Assembly (NCBI RefSeq): GCF_030705415.1
Contig: NZ_JAUZED010000016.1
Coordinates: forward strand, 1 to 45,911
DNA length: 45,911 bases
Direction: 5' to 3'
Source: Curtobacterium sp. A7_M15
GTDB lineage: Bacteria > Actinomycetota > Actinomycetes > Actinomycetales > Microbacteriaceae
Part shown: positions 8,029 through 16,543 of the stretch, in pieces
Layout: each line of letters starts with the position of its first letter
How positions within the stretch are numbered: the first letter of the stretch is position 1
The notes under the pieces: generated by a model
What the model saw: only the letters and a program-made list of their open reading frames with translations
What the model was told of the DNA's origin: nothing
Databases searched by the model: none
Made by a program: the position numbers and the translations under genes

Positions 8029-9618
8029 ATGAGCACGTCGAACGACATCACCAGGCGGACGGCACTCGGACTCGGCATCGTCGCCACCGCATCGGCCGCG
8101 AGCGGGGTCCTCGGAGCCGCGCCGGCCTCGGCGCACGGACGGCCTGGTGCCGCCGGGCCCGGACCGGGGCACGGGCACGGCCGTCCACACCTCGCCGCCA
8201 CGGTCTCGAGGGAGTTCGAGGCCGACACGACCACGCTGCTGAAGAACCCGCTCAACGGCTGGGCGCTGTACGGCTCGTCCACCCCGTCGGCCGACTACTG
8301 GACGCAGTACGACGACGTCCCGGTGCCTGACGGCACCGCGATCACCGTCTCGGACCACGCCTCGGTGCTGTACATGCGGGTGTCGTGGACGATCCTCGAA
8401 CCGTCCGAGGGCGTCTACGGATGGGACACGGACGCAGCCTTCGCGGGCATCCTCGCCGAGGCCCGCCGCCGGGGACTCCGGCTGGCGTTCCGCGTGGTCG
8501 TCGACAGCCGCGACAAGGCCTCCGACTTCACACCCGCATGGGTCCGTGCCGCGGGAGCCGCCGGGTACGAAACGCAGACCGGCAGCAAGACGGTCTGGTC
8601 GCCCTACCCGGACGACCCGGTGTTCCAGGCGAAGTACGCCGCGTTCATCGCCGCCTTCGCCGCGGAGTACGACGACCCGGAAACGACGGACTTCATCGAC
8701 GGGTACGGCCTCGGCAAGTGGGGCGAGGGGCACTCGATGCTCTACCGGGACGCCGCGAACCGCGAGCCCGTGTTCGACTGGATCATCGACCTGTACCAGC
8801 GACACTTCACCACGGTGCCGCTGGCGCTGAACTACCACCGGATGATCGGCGGTGCGAAGGACTGGGGCACGCCCGACCCCGAGAGCGAGCGCATGCTCGA
8901 CGGTGCGTACGAGAAGGGCTACGTCCTGCGACACGATGCCTTCGGGATGACCACGTACTACTCCGACTGGGAGAAGTCGATGGCCGCGAAGTGGCGGTAC
9001 CGGCGCCCGATCATCATGGAGGGCGGCTGGGTCACCGGCCAACACGACGTCACCCAGGACCCCCGCGGCTACGAGACCGTCGCCGACGTCCGGCAGGGCG
9101 AGTTCGACGACTCCGTCGAGGCCCACGTCAACATGATGGACCTCCGGAACGGCGAGACGCTCTCGTGGTTCACCGCCGAGACGTACCCGCTCACGCAGCG
9201 CTTCGAGGCCGAGGGCGGGTACCGGCTGTACCCGTCGAAGGTCGTCGCGCCCGCCGTGGTCCGTGCCGGTGACACCGCGACGATCACCCACGAATGGACG
9301 AACCTCGGCTGGGGGTTCCTGCCGACGAACCTGCCCGTGTGGCAGCACAAGTACAAGGCCGCCTTCGCACTGCTCGCGGCGGACGGGACGCCTCTCCGAG
9401 TGTTCGTGGACGCGGCGTCCGAGCCCTCGGACTGGCTCCGTGGTGCACCGACCTCGTACTCGTACACGCCGTCGGTCGCCGGCGTCGCACGCGGCGCCCA
9501 CCGATGGGGCGTGGCGATCGTGGACACGACCCGGTCGGACACGCCGGCGATCGCGCTGGCGGCGCACGGGACGACGACCAACGGCTGGCTCGTCGTCGGG
9601 GACGTCACGGTTTCCTGA
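8029..9618 (+). CDS. Tat-exported DUF4832-like protein (putative glycoside hydrolase-like)
   Basis: Secreted protein of 529 residues. The N-terminus carries a twin-arginine signal (ITRRTALGLG) and an ASA-H cleavage site near residue 35, then a His/Gly/Pro-rich linker. The body resembles DUF4832 proteins: a TIM-barrel-like region with NPLNGWALYG, VSWTILEPSEGVYGWD, RRRGLRLAFR and the conserved block DGYGLGKWGEGHS, then a C-terminal beta domain (ITHEWTNLGWG). This layout is like glycan-active barrel enzymes, but no catalytic pair can be assigned by eye. ATG 8029 is chosen because of GAAGGGGAG just upstream; the frame stays open further upstream but overlaps the ATPase. It converges on the heparinase/ThuA operon, suggesting work on the same glycan outside the cell. 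Confidence 0.8.
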   Translation: MSTSNDITRRTALGLGIVATASAASGVLGAAPASAHGRPGAAGPGPGHGHGRPHLAATVSREFEADTTTLLKNPLNGWALYGSSTPSADYWTQYDDVPVPDGTAITVSDHASVLYMRVSWTILEPSEGVYGWDTDAAFAGILAEARRRGLRLAFRVVVDSRDKASDFTPAWVRAAGAAGYETQTGSKTVWSPYPDDPVFQAKYAAFIAAFAAEYDDPETTDFIDGYGLGKWGEGHSMLYRDAANREPVFDWIIDLYQRHFTTVPLALNYHRMIGGAKDWGTPDPESERMLDGAYEKGYVLRHDAFGMTTYYSDWEKSMAAKWRYRRPIIMEGGWVTGQHDVTQDPRGYETVADVRQGEFDDSVEAHVNMMDLRNGETLSWFTAETYPLTQRFEAEGGYRLYPSKVVAPAVVRAGDTATITHEWTNLGWGFLPTNLPVWQHKYKAAFALLAADGTPLRVFVDAASEPSDWLRGAPTSYSYTPSVAGVARGAHRWGVAIVDTTRSDTPAIALAAHGTTTNGWLVVGDVTVS

Positions 9619-9624
9619 ACCACT

Positions 9625-9674
9625 GTGACCGTTCCGGTTCGAGATCCCCGGGATCTGCGAACCGGAACGGTCAC
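9625..9674. terminator. Bidirectional hairpin terminator between convergent genes
   Basis: A perfect 17-bp stem (left arm 9625-9641, right arm 9658-9674) encloses a loop that is itself nearly palindromic (agatccccgggatct). It lies between the DUF4832-like gene and the ThuA-like gene and overlaps the stop codon of the latter. No T-run follows, as is common in high-GC actinobacteria. Confidence 0.8.
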
Positions 9675-10339
9675 GAGCTCGGCGCGACCAGGAAGCGCAG
9701 CGCCTGTGCGACCAACCGCCGGTGCTCCGGCGAGGCGAACGACGCCCCGGAGTGACCGAGACCGTCGTAGACCGTGACGCCACCGCCGGGCCGGTCGTGC
9801 ACCCAGACGAGCGGGTGTCGGAGGCCGTCGTGCTCGTGGTCGACCAGGACCCGGACCTCCGACGAGACACGCTGGTGGGAGTACCGCTCGTCGTCGAGGG
9901 AGAAGTCGCCGAGACCCGCCGTGACCGGGTGCTGGTCGTCGACGACGTGCACGGTGCACGGTCCGGCCGGCGGGTGCATCGTCCCTCCGCGGACCCACAC
10001 GCCACCGAGGGCTCGTTCCCAGTCGTCGTCGCCGGCGAAGGACGTCGACGACACGTGCACGGCCAGCATCGGCACGCGGCTCCCGAGCATCCGACGGAAC
10101 CCCGGGTCCGCAGCGGGCAACGGCACGGGCAGGCCGTCCCGCGGCAGGCCGAGATCGACGACCACGAGTGACGGCAGCGGGCCGTCCCGGAAGGACTCGA
10201 GCGTCCGGTCGACGTCCGGCGACGACGAGAGCGCGATCCCTGCCTCGGCTGCGATCGCCGTCAATGCAGCGGTCGTCTCCGCGAAGGGGTGCCAGGGGTC
10301 CGTCCACCGTCCGACCCCGCCGAGCAGCACCGCGGTCAC
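9671..10339 (-). CDS. ThuA-like protein (class I glutamine amidotransferase-like fold)
   Basis: Cytoplasmic protein of 222 residues resembling the ThuA family, found in trehalose and other carbohydrate utilisation loci and built on a GATase1-like fold. Supporting features are the early W-x-DPWHPF, LAVHVSSTSF, GG-W-V-RGGTMHP and the distal block HPVTAGLGDFSLDDERY, which matches the HP-T-GL-DF-DE-Y signature. The start is GTG 10339, overlapping the stop of the heparinase-like gene (GTGA), so translation is coupled. Biochemical function is unproven for most of the family; a role in oligosaccharide catabolism is inferred from the neighbours. Confidence 0.8.
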   Translation of the reverse strand: MTAVLLGGVGRWTDPWHPFAETTAALTAIAAEAGIALSSSPDVDRTLESFRDGPLPSLVVVDLGLPRDGLPVPLPAADPGFRRMLGSRVPMLAVHVSSTSFAGDDDWERALGGVWVRGGTMHPPAGPCTVHVVDDQHPVTAGLGDFSLDDERYSHQRVSSEVRVLVDHEHDGLRHPLVWVHDRPGGGVTVYDGLGHSGASFASPEHRRLVAQALRFLVAPSS

Positions 10340-12204
10340 GCAGCGGCCCGGCTGATGCGGACGGTGTGCGACCCCGCGGGCGCGGGCGCGTGTTCGACGA
10401 GCAGGACGCGGTGGAGCGCCGCACCCCAGGCTGACCGCAGCTTCTCGTCGTCGAGCGCGCGTCGCTCGGTACGGACCGCGAACCGCGTGCCGTCGACCCC
10501 GAGGTGCGCCGCTCCGACCCGCAGGCCGCCCGGGACCACGACGGGTTCGTGCAGGGTCAGCAGCACGAGCGTCATCACGCCCGGTGCCGAGAACGCCCAC
10601 TCGTCGTGCAGCTCGACGACCTCGGCGGCCCGGTCGAGCGAGGCGACCCGCACGGCACGCACCAGCCCGGACGCTGCCGGGTACGCCGCGGTGAGGTCCG
10701 TGGACAGCGCTGCTCGATCGCCGTGGTCGACGAACGTGGTGCCGGTGGCCCGGAACGACTCGCCCTCGCGCTGCTCGACCCCGTTCGGCATCGGCACGCT
10801 GTGCCAGCTCGACCGCATGGTCCAGATGCCGTACCGGTGCTCGGGCATGAAGGTCTCGCGTCGGTACACCCCGACACCGGCGTCCACGACGACGGGATCG
10901 CCGTCGAGCGAGACGATGACGGACCCCACGTCGTTGTGGTTGTGGCTGACGGCGTTGTGCCCGCCCTTCGCCGACAGGAAGAAGGCGTCGGAACGGGCGA
11001 CGGCCACCTCGGTGCCGGGCAGGTACAGCGCGGTCGGCATGCCGGGCGCTGCGGGGCCGTCGTCCTGCCAGCCGGGCGTGCGGAGCTCCGCGAGGGTGCG
11101 GCGGAAGAGCGCAGCGAGCTGACCGTCGAAGCGCAGCGCGTGCTGGCGCCCCATCCACCGGGCGTGCCGGACGACCTCGTCGTCCCCGACCCGGGCACCG
11201 AAGCGGGCGAGCAGGTACCAGTTCGCGTTCTCGGGCAGCACCGGCGAGCCGTCGGAGTGGTTGACCTGACGGTGGGCGTCGATCTGCATGCCCATCGGGA
11301 ACCGTGCCGTGGCCGCCACCGGCTCCACGACGAAGCCGTCGAAGGCGCCGTCGGTCAGCTGCTCGACCAGGTCGAGGGCCTCGAACAGGGTCGCACCCGC
11401 CCACCACCAGTACGTCGCACCCTCGTCGCAGCTGCCGTCGGCGTCGTACCCGGCCCGGAACCGGTCGAGGATGACCAGCGCACGGTCGATCGTCGTCTCC
11501 AAGCGTCCGGCCTCGGGTTCCACCACCGCGGCGCAGACGAGCACGTTCGACACGATCCACGGAGCCCAGTTGTTCGGCGGACCGTCGACACCGTGCCAGA
11601 AGTACTCCTCGCGCTCCCACGGGTCGAGGACGCGGCGGCGGATCTCGTGGTGCACGTGCGCGCGGATGCCCGGTGCGTCACGCTCGAGCCGCTCACCGGC
11701 GATCGTGTCGATCACCGCGAGCATGCCGCCGACGTACGCGTCGGACAGGTCGAGCACGTCACGACCGGGCACCGGCAGGAACGGCCGCTCGCCGCTCTCC
11801 GGCAGCGCGTAGTGCGACGGCAGGCACCACGCGCGCAGCTCGCAGATCCGCCAGACCTGGTCGGCGAGGACCGTCGCCCACTCCTCCTCGTCGGTGACGG
11901 CGAGCGCGAGCGCGGCCGTCGCGGCCGACTCCAGCAGGTTCCGCTGCGCGCGCTCGTACGGCTGCCGGTCGCCGTCCCGGCTGTAGCGCGCCCAGAGCGA
12001 CAGGGTCGGGAACGCGACCGCGGCGGCAGCGCGGCGGTCCCTCGCCACGGCGAGCAGCGCCTCCTGGTCCACTGCCGCCACATCAGCCCAGGCAGCGCGG
12101 TCGGTGACGGGAGGCGCGGGTCGCCACGTCCTCGGACGGAGCGCCCGGCGGGCGGTCGCGGTGAAGCGCTCGGTGAAGGTCGGGGCGTCGACGGTGACGG
12201 TCAT
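10336..12204 (-). CDS. Heparinase II/III-like polysaccharide lyase family protein
   Basis: A 622-residue protein with an N-terminal alpha-helical toroid region (about 1-370: LPSHYALPES, GVDGPPNNWAPWI, GATYWWWAGATLFEALD, NHSDGS) and a C-terminal beta-sheet heparinase II/III domain (FFLSAKGGHNAVSHNHNDVGS, with the His-Asn-His-Asn-Asp catalytic/metal motif, then FMPEHRYGIWTMRSSWHSVPMPNG). Such enzymes eliminate uronic-acid-containing chains. No signal peptide is visible, so it would act on imported oligosaccharides. ATG 12204 lies 14 bases after the dehydrogenase stop, with a weak TGGAA ribosome site; the open frame extends upstream inside the dehydrogenase and is ignored. Exact substrate (alginate, rhamnogalacturonan, glycosaminoglycan or other) unknown. 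Confidence 0.85.
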   Translation of the reverse strand: MTVTVDAPTFTERFTATARRALRPRTWRPAPPVTDRAAWADVAAVDQEALLAVARDRRAAAAVAFPTLSLWARYSRDGDRQPYERAQRNLLESAATAALALAVTDEEEWATVLADQVWRICELRAWCLPSHYALPESGERPFLPVPGRDVLDLSDAYVGGMLAVIDTIAGERLERDAPGIRAHVHHEIRRRVLDPWEREEYFWHGVDGPPNNWAPWIVSNVLVCAAVVEPEAGRLETTIDRALVILDRFRAGYDADGSCDEGATYWWWAGATLFEALDLVEQLTDGAFDGFVVEPVAATARFPMGMQIDAHRQVNHSDGSPVLPENANWYLLARFGARVGDDEVVRHARWMGRQHALRFDGQLAALFRRTLAELRTPGWQDDGPAAPGMPTALYLPGTEVAVARSDAFFLSAKGGHNAVSHNHNDVGSVIVSLDGDPVVVDAGVGVYRRETFMPEHRYGIWTMRSSWHSVPMPNGVEQREGESFRATGTTFVDHGDRAALSTDLTAAYPAASGLVRAVRVASLDRAAEVVELHDEWAFSAPGVMTLVLLTLHEPVVVPGGLRVGAAHLGVDGTRFAVRTERRALDDEKLRSAWGAALHRVLLVEHAPAPAGSHTVRISRAAA

Positions 12205-12218
12205 CGGGGTTCCAGTTG

Positions 12219-13295
12219 TCAGGCCTGGACGGCGAAGCCGTCCGGGACGATGGGGTCGGTGAAGGCGCCCGTCGCGGCGAAGGCGATGGTCTCGCGCACC
12301 GCGTTGTCGGCCAGCCTGCGGAGCTCGTTGCCGAGGGAGCCCGCGATGTGGGGCGTGATGAACGTGTTCGGCGTCGAGCGGAGACGAGCGTCCGAGGGCA
12401 GGAGCTCGGGTTCGGTGACGTCGAGCACGGCGGCGAGGTCGCCGCGCTCGAGCCGGTCGGCGAGGGCGTCCTGGTCGAGGATCGCTCCGCGGGCGGTGTT
12501 CACGACGGTCGCCCCCGGTCGAAGCAGCCCGATGACACGCCGGTCGATCAGCCCCCGGGTGGACGGCAGCAGCGGCGCGTGCACCGTCACGATGTCGCTC
12601 GTGGCGGCGAGGGCGTCGAGGTCGACCGCCGTGACGCCGAGCAGCGCGGCCTCCTCGTCGTCGAGGTAGGGGTCGCTGACGAGCACCCGGACGTCGTGGG
12701 ACCGGAGCCGCTCGATCACCGCCCGGCCGACCCGGGACGCACCGACCACCCCGACGGTGATCCCGTGCATGCCGACGACCGGCCACGACCCCTCGACGTC
12801 GACGGGCCCGGAGGCGGACCCGAGGGCGGCGGCGGTCGCGAACGCGCGTTTGGCGGCGAGGACGATCACCGCGACGGTGAACTCCGCGACCGGCACAGCG
12901 TTCGCGCCGGCGCTCGAGGTCACCGCGATGCCGCGGGACCAGACGTCGTCGTCCACCACGGGTTTGACCGACCCGGCGGAGTGCGCCACGGCGCGCAGTC
13001 GCGGCATCCGGTCGAGCCGGCGCGCGTCGAGCTCCGGGCTCCCCCACCCGGTCACGAGGACCTCGACCTCGGCGAGGAGCAGCGCGTCACGCGGGGCATC
13101 GGGGTCGAGCGGGCGATCGGCGAGGAGCCGGACCGCATCGGAGGCGTGGAGCGCAGCGAGGTCCCCGTGGTCGAACACCCGCGCGAAGGTCGTCTCCGGC
13201 ATCACGAAGGCGACGGGCACGCTGCCGGGTTCCCGCGCGGGCGCGGCGTCGGTCGCCCGCGGTTCGGCGCGGTCCGGGCGGGGGTCGGAGGTCAT
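12219..13295 (-). CDS. D-isomer-specific 2-hydroxyacid dehydrogenase family protein
   Basis: NAD(P)-dependent oxidoreductase of 358 residues, first gene of the minus-strand catabolic operon. A ~25-residue Pro/Arg/Ala-rich N-terminal extension precedes the substrate-binding half. The Rossmann half follows, with VGVVGASRVGRAV (GxSxxG variant), HAPLLPSTRGLID, VVNTARGAILDQDAL, catalytic Glu in DVTEPE and catalytic His in TPHIAGS. ATG 13295 has GAGGAG 10 bases upstream. In this context it may reduce or oxidise a keto-acid from lyase products, which is inference. A TTGACA promoter and two copies of an operator-like word lie just upstream. Confidence 0.88.
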   Translation of the reverse strand: MTSDPRPDRAEPRATDAAPAREPGSVPVAFVMPETTFARVFDHGDLAALHASDAVRLLADRPLDPDAPRDALLLAEVEVLVTGWGSPELDARRLDRMPRLRAVAHSAGSVKPVVDDDVWSRGIAVTSSAGANAVPVAEFTVAVIVLAAKRAFATAAALGSASGPVDVEGSWPVVGMHGITVGVVGASRVGRAVIERLRSHDVRVLVSDPYLDDEEAALLGVTAVDLDALAATSDIVTVHAPLLPSTRGLIDRRVIGLLRPGATVVNTARGAILDQDALADRLERGDLAAVLDVTEPELLPSDARLRSTPNTFITPHIAGSLGNELRRLADNAVRETIAFAATGAFTDPIVPDGFAVQA

Positions 13296-13330
13296 CGTCG
13301 GCGGCTCCTCGTGTGCGGTCGGCGATCACC

Positions 13331-13360
13331 ATGCCAGCGCCGGGGCGTGTTCGATGTCAA
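13331..13360 (-). promoter_or_regulatory. Promoter of the dehydrogenase-heparinase-ThuA operon
   Basis: TTGACA (13360-13355) and TGGCAT (13336-13331) on the minus strand are 18 bases apart. The expected transcription start is about 25-30 bases before ATG 13295. The operator-like words lie immediately upstream of the -35. Confidence 0.55.
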
Positions 13361-13365
13361 GGACG

Positions 13366-13391
13366 ACGACACGAACGCTCACGAAACGAAC
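13366..13391. promoter_or_regulatory. Direct-repeat operator for the DeoR/LacI-type regulator (putative)
   Basis: Two 11-base words, acgacacgaac (13366-13376) and acgaaacgaac (13381-13391), differ at one base and start 15 bases apart. The exact second word recurs in reverse orientation at 14501-14511, next to the regulator's start. Sites made of short direct repeats are typical of DeoR-type regulators. The second word overlaps the regulator's stop codon. Confidence 0.55.
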
Positions 13392-14488
13392 ACCGGTGCG
13401 GCCGAGGATCCACGGACGCTCAGCGTCGGGGTGAGGGTCATGTGCCGTCTGGCGAACCTGCTCTGCGCCGTGGCGGAGATGCGTTCGAAGCACATCGTCG
13501 CGGCGAACCGCCCGACGTCGTTCTTCGGCGGTGCGACCGCGGTGAGCGGGACCCCGGCGAGCGCGGCGACCTCGTCGTCGTACGCCACCACGGAGAGGTC
13601 GCCCGGGATCGTCAGACCCATCTCGGTGACGGTCTCGACGAACTCCACGGCGTAGTGGTCCGAGTGCACGAAGACGGCGGTGGTCCCGGTGTCGATGCAA
13701 CGTCGGATGAAGGCTCGTGTGGCGTCCCCGACCGCGTTGGTCTCGTCGATGAGCTCGACGGGTGCGTCGGTGGCGAGGTCGAGCTGGCGGACGCTGCGCT
13801 CGTAGCCGGTGCGGAGCTGCGGGGTCGTCGGAGTCTCGAACACCGCCATGCCGATCCGCCGGTGCCCGAGCGAGGCGAGGTGGCGGAGGGCGAGGCCCGC
13901 TCCGGCCTCGTGGTCGCTCCGGACGGACTCGAGGTGCGTCCCGACGGGTGCCTCGGTGACGGCGCGCTCGACGACGACGACGGGCATCGGTGCCTGGTCG
14001 AGGAGTTCGAGGGTGCCGACCGCGTCCGCGACGGTGGTGGTCACGAGCAGCCCGTCGACCCCGGCGGCGATGAGTCGTTCGACCTGCTGCCGTTCGCGGA
14101 CCGGGTCGTACCGGGACACCCCGAGGACGACGCGCCCGCCGAGGGCCTCGGTGCGCTCGGCGACACCGGCGACGATCTTCGGGAAGTAGTAGCCCGGGTC
14201 GGGGACGACGAGACCGAGGGTGAACAGCGCGTCGGGCTCGGTGGAGTTCCGTGCGGTGGGCTCGGGTCGGGGTGCGGGCCGGTGCGGCGCCCCGGCCGTG
14301 GGGAGTGTCTCGACCGAGACCGCGCCGCCGTGCACCCGTCGCACGAGTCCTCGGTCGGCGAGTTCGGAGAGGTCGCGGCGGACCGTCATCGCTGAGATGC
14401 CCTCACGCTCGGCGAAGTCCGAGGCGGACAGACTGCCGTGGACGCGGAGTTCCGCCAGGATGCGTTCCTGCCGTCTGGTCGGGTGCAT
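13379..14488 (-). CDS. Transcriptional regulator: DeoR-type HTH fused to LacI-type sugar-binding domain
   Basis: A 369-residue regulator. Residues 1-58 form a DeoR-type winged helix (RRQERILAELRVHGSLSA, SAMTVRRDLSELADRGLVRRVHGG). After a Pro/Arg-rich linker comes a periplasmic-binding-protein-like effector domain (LGLVVPDPGYYFPKIVAGV, VDGLLVTTT, SVRSDHEAGAGLALRHLASLGHRRIGM, VFVHSDHYAVEFVETVTEMGLTIPGDLSVVAYDD) as in LacI/GalR repressors. ATG 14488 is preferred because GGGAG stands just before it; ATG 14500 would add four residues but has no ribosome site. It sits between the catabolic operon and the importer genes, both preceded by the same operator-like word, so it probably controls both in response to an imported sugar. 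Confidence 0.9.
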   Translation of the reverse strand: MHPTRRQERILAELRVHGSLSASDFAEREGISAMTVRRDLSELADRGLVRRVHGGAVSVETLPTAGAPHRPAPRPEPTARNSTEPDALFTLGLVVPDPGYYFPKIVAGVAERTEALGGRVVLGVSRYDPVRERQQVERLIAAGVDGLLVTTTVADAVGTLELLDQAPMPVVVVERAVTEAPVGTHLESVRSDHEAGAGLALRHLASLGHRRIGMAVFETPTTPQLRTGYERSVRQLDLATDAPVELIDETNAVGDATRAFIRRCIDTGTTAVFVHSDHYAVEFVETVTEMGLTIPGDLSVVAYDDEVAALAGVPLTAVAPPKNDVGRFAATMCFERISATAQSRFARRHMTLTPTLSVRGSSAAPVFVS

Positions 14489-14500
14489 CGTCGCTCCCAT

Positions 14501-14511
14501 GTTCGTTTCGT
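14501..14511. promoter_or_regulatory. Single operator-like word before the regulator and importer genes
   Basis: gttcgtttcgt is the exact reverse complement of acgaaacgaac at 13381-13391. It lies 13 bases upstream of the regulator start at 14488 and 21 bases upstream of the importer promoter -35, so it could serve autoregulation and control of transport. Confidence 0.5.
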
Positions 14512-14531
14512 GTGCGGGTGAATACGCCCGC

Positions 14532-14561
14532 TTGACCGTCATCATACGGACGTCCCAGGAT
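14532..14561 (+). promoter_or_regulatory. Promoter of the oligosaccharide importer operon
   Basis: TTGACC (14532-14537) and CAGGAT (14556-14561) are separated by 18 bases. The start codon at 14621 is about 55 bases beyond the expected transcription start and has AAGGAG in front. Confidence 0.5.
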
Positions 14562-14620
14562 GACGAAACCGCCGCCCGAGGTCCGGCCGCGGACCCCAGC
14601 CACGTGAGCGAAGGAGCCAC

Positions 14621-15604
14621 ATGAGCGCGACGATGGTCGACCCGACCACCGAGTCGCGGACCGTCCGGTCCGACGGCGTCCCGGTGGCCCGCAAGGTCCC
14701 GTTCACCGCGAGGTTGCGACGGGACTACCCGCTGCTGGTCATGGTCGCGCCGGCGGTGGTCCTGCTGCTGTTGTTCGTGTACGTCCCGATGCTCGGGAAC
14801 GTCATCGCGTTCATGGACTACCAGCCGTACATCCCCATCGCGCAGAGCCCGTGGGTGGGCCTGTCGAACTTCCAGGTGCTGTTCGTGGACCCGGACTTCT
14901 GGCGCGCGACGTTGAACACGCTCGAGATCACGTTCATCCAGCTGGTGTTGTTCTTCCCCGTGCCGATCGCCCTCGCGTTGCTCATCCACTCACTCGTGTG
15001 GCCGTGGCTGCGGGCCACCGTGCAGTCGGTCCTCTACCTGCCGCACTTCCTGTCGTGGGTGATCGTCGTCGGGTTCTTCCAGCAGTCGCTCGGCTCCGGC
15101 GGTGTCGTGAACCACGCGCTCCGGCAGCTCGACGTCGGGACGATCAGCGTGATGAGCGACCCGGGGACGTTCAAGCTGCTGCTGACGAGCCAGGTGATCT
15201 GGAAGGACGCCGGCTGGGGGACGATCATCTTCCTCGCGGCCCTCGCGGCGATCGACGACAACCTGTACGAGGCGGCCGCCATCGACGGCTCGGGCGCGTG
15301 GAGCCGGTTCTGGCACGTGACGCTGCCCGGTATCCGGCCGATCATCGTGCTGCTGCTCATCCTGCGGCTCGGCGAGGCGCTGTCCGTCGGTTTCGAGCAG
15401 ATCATCCTGCAACGGAACGCGGTGGGGGCTGATGCCGCCGAAGTGCTCGACACCTACGTCTACTACCACGGGGTCGTCGACGGGAACTGGTCCGCCGGCA
15501 TCGCCGTCGGCCTGATCAAGGGCCTCGTCGGGTTCGTCCTCATCATGGCGGCGAACAAGGCCGCCCACATGCTCGGTGAACAGGGAGTGTATTCGCGATC
15601 ATGA
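14621..15604 (+). CDS. Carbohydrate ABC transporter permease, LplB/YtcP-partner type
   Basis: First membrane subunit of a CUT1-type importer, 327 residues with about six membrane segments. RDYPLLVMVAPAVVLLLLFVYVPMLGNVIAF near residues 36-67 is characteristic of the LplB group, which handles oligosaccharides such as uronides. The EAA loop is YEAAAIDGSGAWSRFWHV near residues 220-240. ATG 14621 follows AAGGAG by 5 bases. The gene overlaps the next permease by 4 bases (ATGA). No ATPase is encoded here, as is usual where a shared MsmK/MsiK-like ATPase serves CUT1 systems. Confidence 0.92.
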   Translation: MSATMVDPTTESRTVRSDGVPVARKVPFTARLRRDYPLLVMVAPAVVLLLLFVYVPMLGNVIAFMDYQPYIPIAQSPWVGLSNFQVLFVDPDFWRATLNTLEITFIQLVLFFPVPIALALLIHSLVWPWLRATVQSVLYLPHFLSWVIVVGFFQQSLGSGGVVNHALRQLDVGTISVMSDPGTFKLLLTSQVIWKDAGWGTIIFLAALAAIDDNLYEAAAIDGSGAWSRFWHVTLPGIRPIIVLLLILRLGEALSVGFEQIILQRNAVGADAAEVLDTYVYYHGVVDGNWSAGIAVGLIKGLVGFVLIMAANKAAHMLGEQGVYSRS

Positions 15605-16494
15605 GCACCATCGTCCGTCCGGTCTGGGCAGGGAAGCCCAAGCCCGTGGTCCTCGCGCTGAAGGCCGTCGCGATCGTCCTGATCCTCGCCGTGGTGCTGT
15701 TCCCCTTCCTCATCGTCTTCTCGACGAGTGTGTCGAGCCAGGCCGACGTCACCGCAGCGGGCGGCTACGTCGTGTGGCCGCGGTCGTTCGACCTGTCCGC
15801 CTACGTGCAGATCCTGTCCGGTGGGGTCGTCACCCGCGCCGTGGTGGTGACGCTCCTGGTCACGATCGTCGGCACGGCGATCAGCCTCGCGTCCACCGTC
15901 CTCGCCGCGTGGGCACTCAGCCGGCAGGGATCGCTGTTCCAGCGGCCGCTGCTGACGTTCGTCCTCATCACGTTCCTGTTCGCGCCGGGGATGATCCCGC
16001 TCTACCTGATGGTCAAGCAGCTCGGGCTCCTCGACAACTACTGGGCGCTGATCCTGCCGAGTGCGTTCAGCGTGTTCAACATGGTCGTCGTCCGCGGCTT
16101 CATGATGAGCATCCCGCAGGAGCTCATCGACAGCGCGAAGATCGACGGCGCCGGCGAGTTCCGCATCCTCTGGCAGATGGTGCTGCCGCTGTCGCGCGCG
16201 GTGATCGCCGTCGTCGGGCTGTTCTACGCCGTCGGGTACTGGAACGCGTTCTTCAACGCCCTGCTCTACCTGTCGGACTCGACGAAGTGGACGCTCCAAC
16301 TGGTCCTCCGGACGTACGTCCTGCAGGGATCGAGCCTGGTGTCGGGAGCCGGCTCGGACGCGTCCATGCAGCCTCCGGCGGAGTCGATCCAGATGGCGGT
16401 CGTGATGATCGCGATCATCCCGATCCTCGCCGCCTACCCGCTCGTCCAGCGCCACCTCACCAAGGGTGTCCTGACCGGCGCCGTCAAGGGTTGA
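15601..16494 (+). CDS. Carbohydrate ABC transporter permease, LplC/AraQ type
   Basis: Second membrane subunit of the oligosaccharide importer, 297 residues. After a cytoplasmic stretch, the first helix VAIVLILAVVLFPFLIVFSTSVSSQADV is typical of the LplC group, followed by GGYVVWPRSFDLSAYVQIL. The EAA loop is ELIDSAKIDGAGEFRILWQM. The protein ends LAAYPLVQRHLTKGVLTGAVKG, the characteristic C-terminus of this family. ATG 15601 overlaps the preceding stop. Confidence 0.93.
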   Translation: MSTIVRPVWAGKPKPVVLALKAVAIVLILAVVLFPFLIVFSTSVSSQADVTAAGGYVVWPRSFDLSAYVQILSGGVVTRAVVVTLLVTIVGTAISLASTVLAAWALSRQGSLFQRPLLTFVLITFLFAPGMIPLYLMVKQLGLLDNYWALILPSAFSVFNMVVVRGFMMSIPQELIDSAKIDGAGEFRILWQMVLPLSRAVIAVVGLFYAVGYWNAFFNALLYLSDSTKWTLQLVLRTYVLQGSSLVSGAGSDASMQPPAESIQMAVVMIAIIPILAAYPLVQRHLTKGVLTGAVKG

Positions 16495-16543
16495 CCGGCC
16501 CTGCCGACACCACCCTCCACCCGAACGCTTCAAGGGAGAAGCC

